DNA from: Candidatus Omnitrophota bacterium
GTDB taxonomy: Bacteria; Omnitrophota; Gorgyraeia; Gorgyraeales; Gorgyraeaceae
Reading direction: 5' to 3'
NCBI GenBank assembly: GCA_020057645.1
Contig: JAGVFL010000155.1
Coordinates: forward strand, 1-8,319
DNA length: 8,319 nt
In this document: positions 8,217 through 8,319 of the stretch, piece after piece
Position numbering within the stretch: position 1 is the stretch's first letter
How the letters are laid out: each line of letters opens with the position of its first letter
Position numbers and translations under genes: made by a program
Notes under the pieces: model-generated
The model's database searches: none
The model's input: only the letters and a program-made list of their open reading frames with translations
What the model was told of the DNA's origin: nothing

Positions 8217-8319
8217 ATGACTAAAGAGATAAAAATAAAAAATGTAAAGATAGGCGGAAAGAACGGAATTGTTCTGATTGCGGGGCCATGCGTGATTGAG
8301 ACGGAATCGCACGTAATGC
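8217..8319 (+). CDS. kdsA: 3-deoxy-8-phosphooctulonate synthase (Kdo-8-P synthase), 3' part beyond window
   Basis: KdsA condenses phosphoenolpyruvate with arabinose-5-phosphate to Kdo-8-phosphate, the committed step of Kdo synthesis. Only the first 34 residues are visible. The diagnostic motif is LIAGPCVIETES (20-31), the N-terminal strand of the TIM barrel in this family; the Cys at 25 within GPCVIE is the position that holds the metal in metal-dependent members, but the classification cannot be settled from this fragment. The start follows a strong GGAGGAGG. The gene is 38 bases after pyrG, in the common order kdsB-pyrG-kdsA. Another PEP-aldolase of the DAHP synthase superfamily is the alternative, less likely given the neighbours. 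Confidence 0.88.
   Translation, partial: MTKEIKIKNVKIGGKNGIVLIAGPCVIETESHVM

Overview
The window looks like a chromosomal envelope-biogenesis locus from a Gram-negative (diderm) bacterium. Every gene is on the + strand, and most of the recognisable ones belong to assembly of the lipopolysaccharide inner core (heptose and Kdo). Codon use is AT-leaning, with many ATA (Ile), AAA (Lys) and AGG (Arg) codons. The gaps between genes carry short perfect palindromes. These traits, and the pairing of monofunctional heptose kinase with kdsB-pyrG-kdsA, would fit an uncultured deep-branching diderm such as Omnitrophota, but that placement is inference and cannot be proven from this window.

Layout. Positions 2-2788 hold three tandem, divergent family 9 glycosyltransferases (heptosyltransferase type). 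The first is cut by the left edge, and the first two overlap by 23 bases. A lipoprotein of the DUF3108 type follows at 2800-3600, 11 bases after the third transferase. A gap of about 90 bases has a palindrome and then a near-consensus sigma-70 promoter (3644-3672). This drives a protein resembling deoxyhypusine synthase (3694-4641) of unknown function, then hldA, the heptose-7-phosphate kinase (4696-5685). A 124-base gap with three separate hairpins leads to kdsB (5810-6553), pyrG (6553-8178, start and stop codons overlapping by one base) and the first 34 codons of kdsA (8217 to the edge).

How the genes fit together. HldA makes the bisphosphate precursor of ADP-heptose, and heptosyltransferases use ADP-heptose. 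KdsA makes Kdo-8-phosphate and KdsB activates Kdo with CTP; PyrG supplies that CTP. The window therefore covers parts of both inner-core sugar pathways plus transfer steps. GmhA, GmhB, the heptose nucleotidyltransferase and HldD are not in view.

The least ordinary signal is the set of palindromes. Six intergenic hairpins are present. All four TAG stop codons in the window lie in or touch one of them, whereas the four genes without such an overlap end in TAA. The last palindrome (23-bp perfect arms, 8161-8211) encodes the final five residues of PyrG, its stop codon, and the Shine-Dalgarno sequence of kdsA, so it could fold over the kdsA ribosome binding site. No CRISPR array, tRNA, rRNA, transposase gene or defence system was seen.
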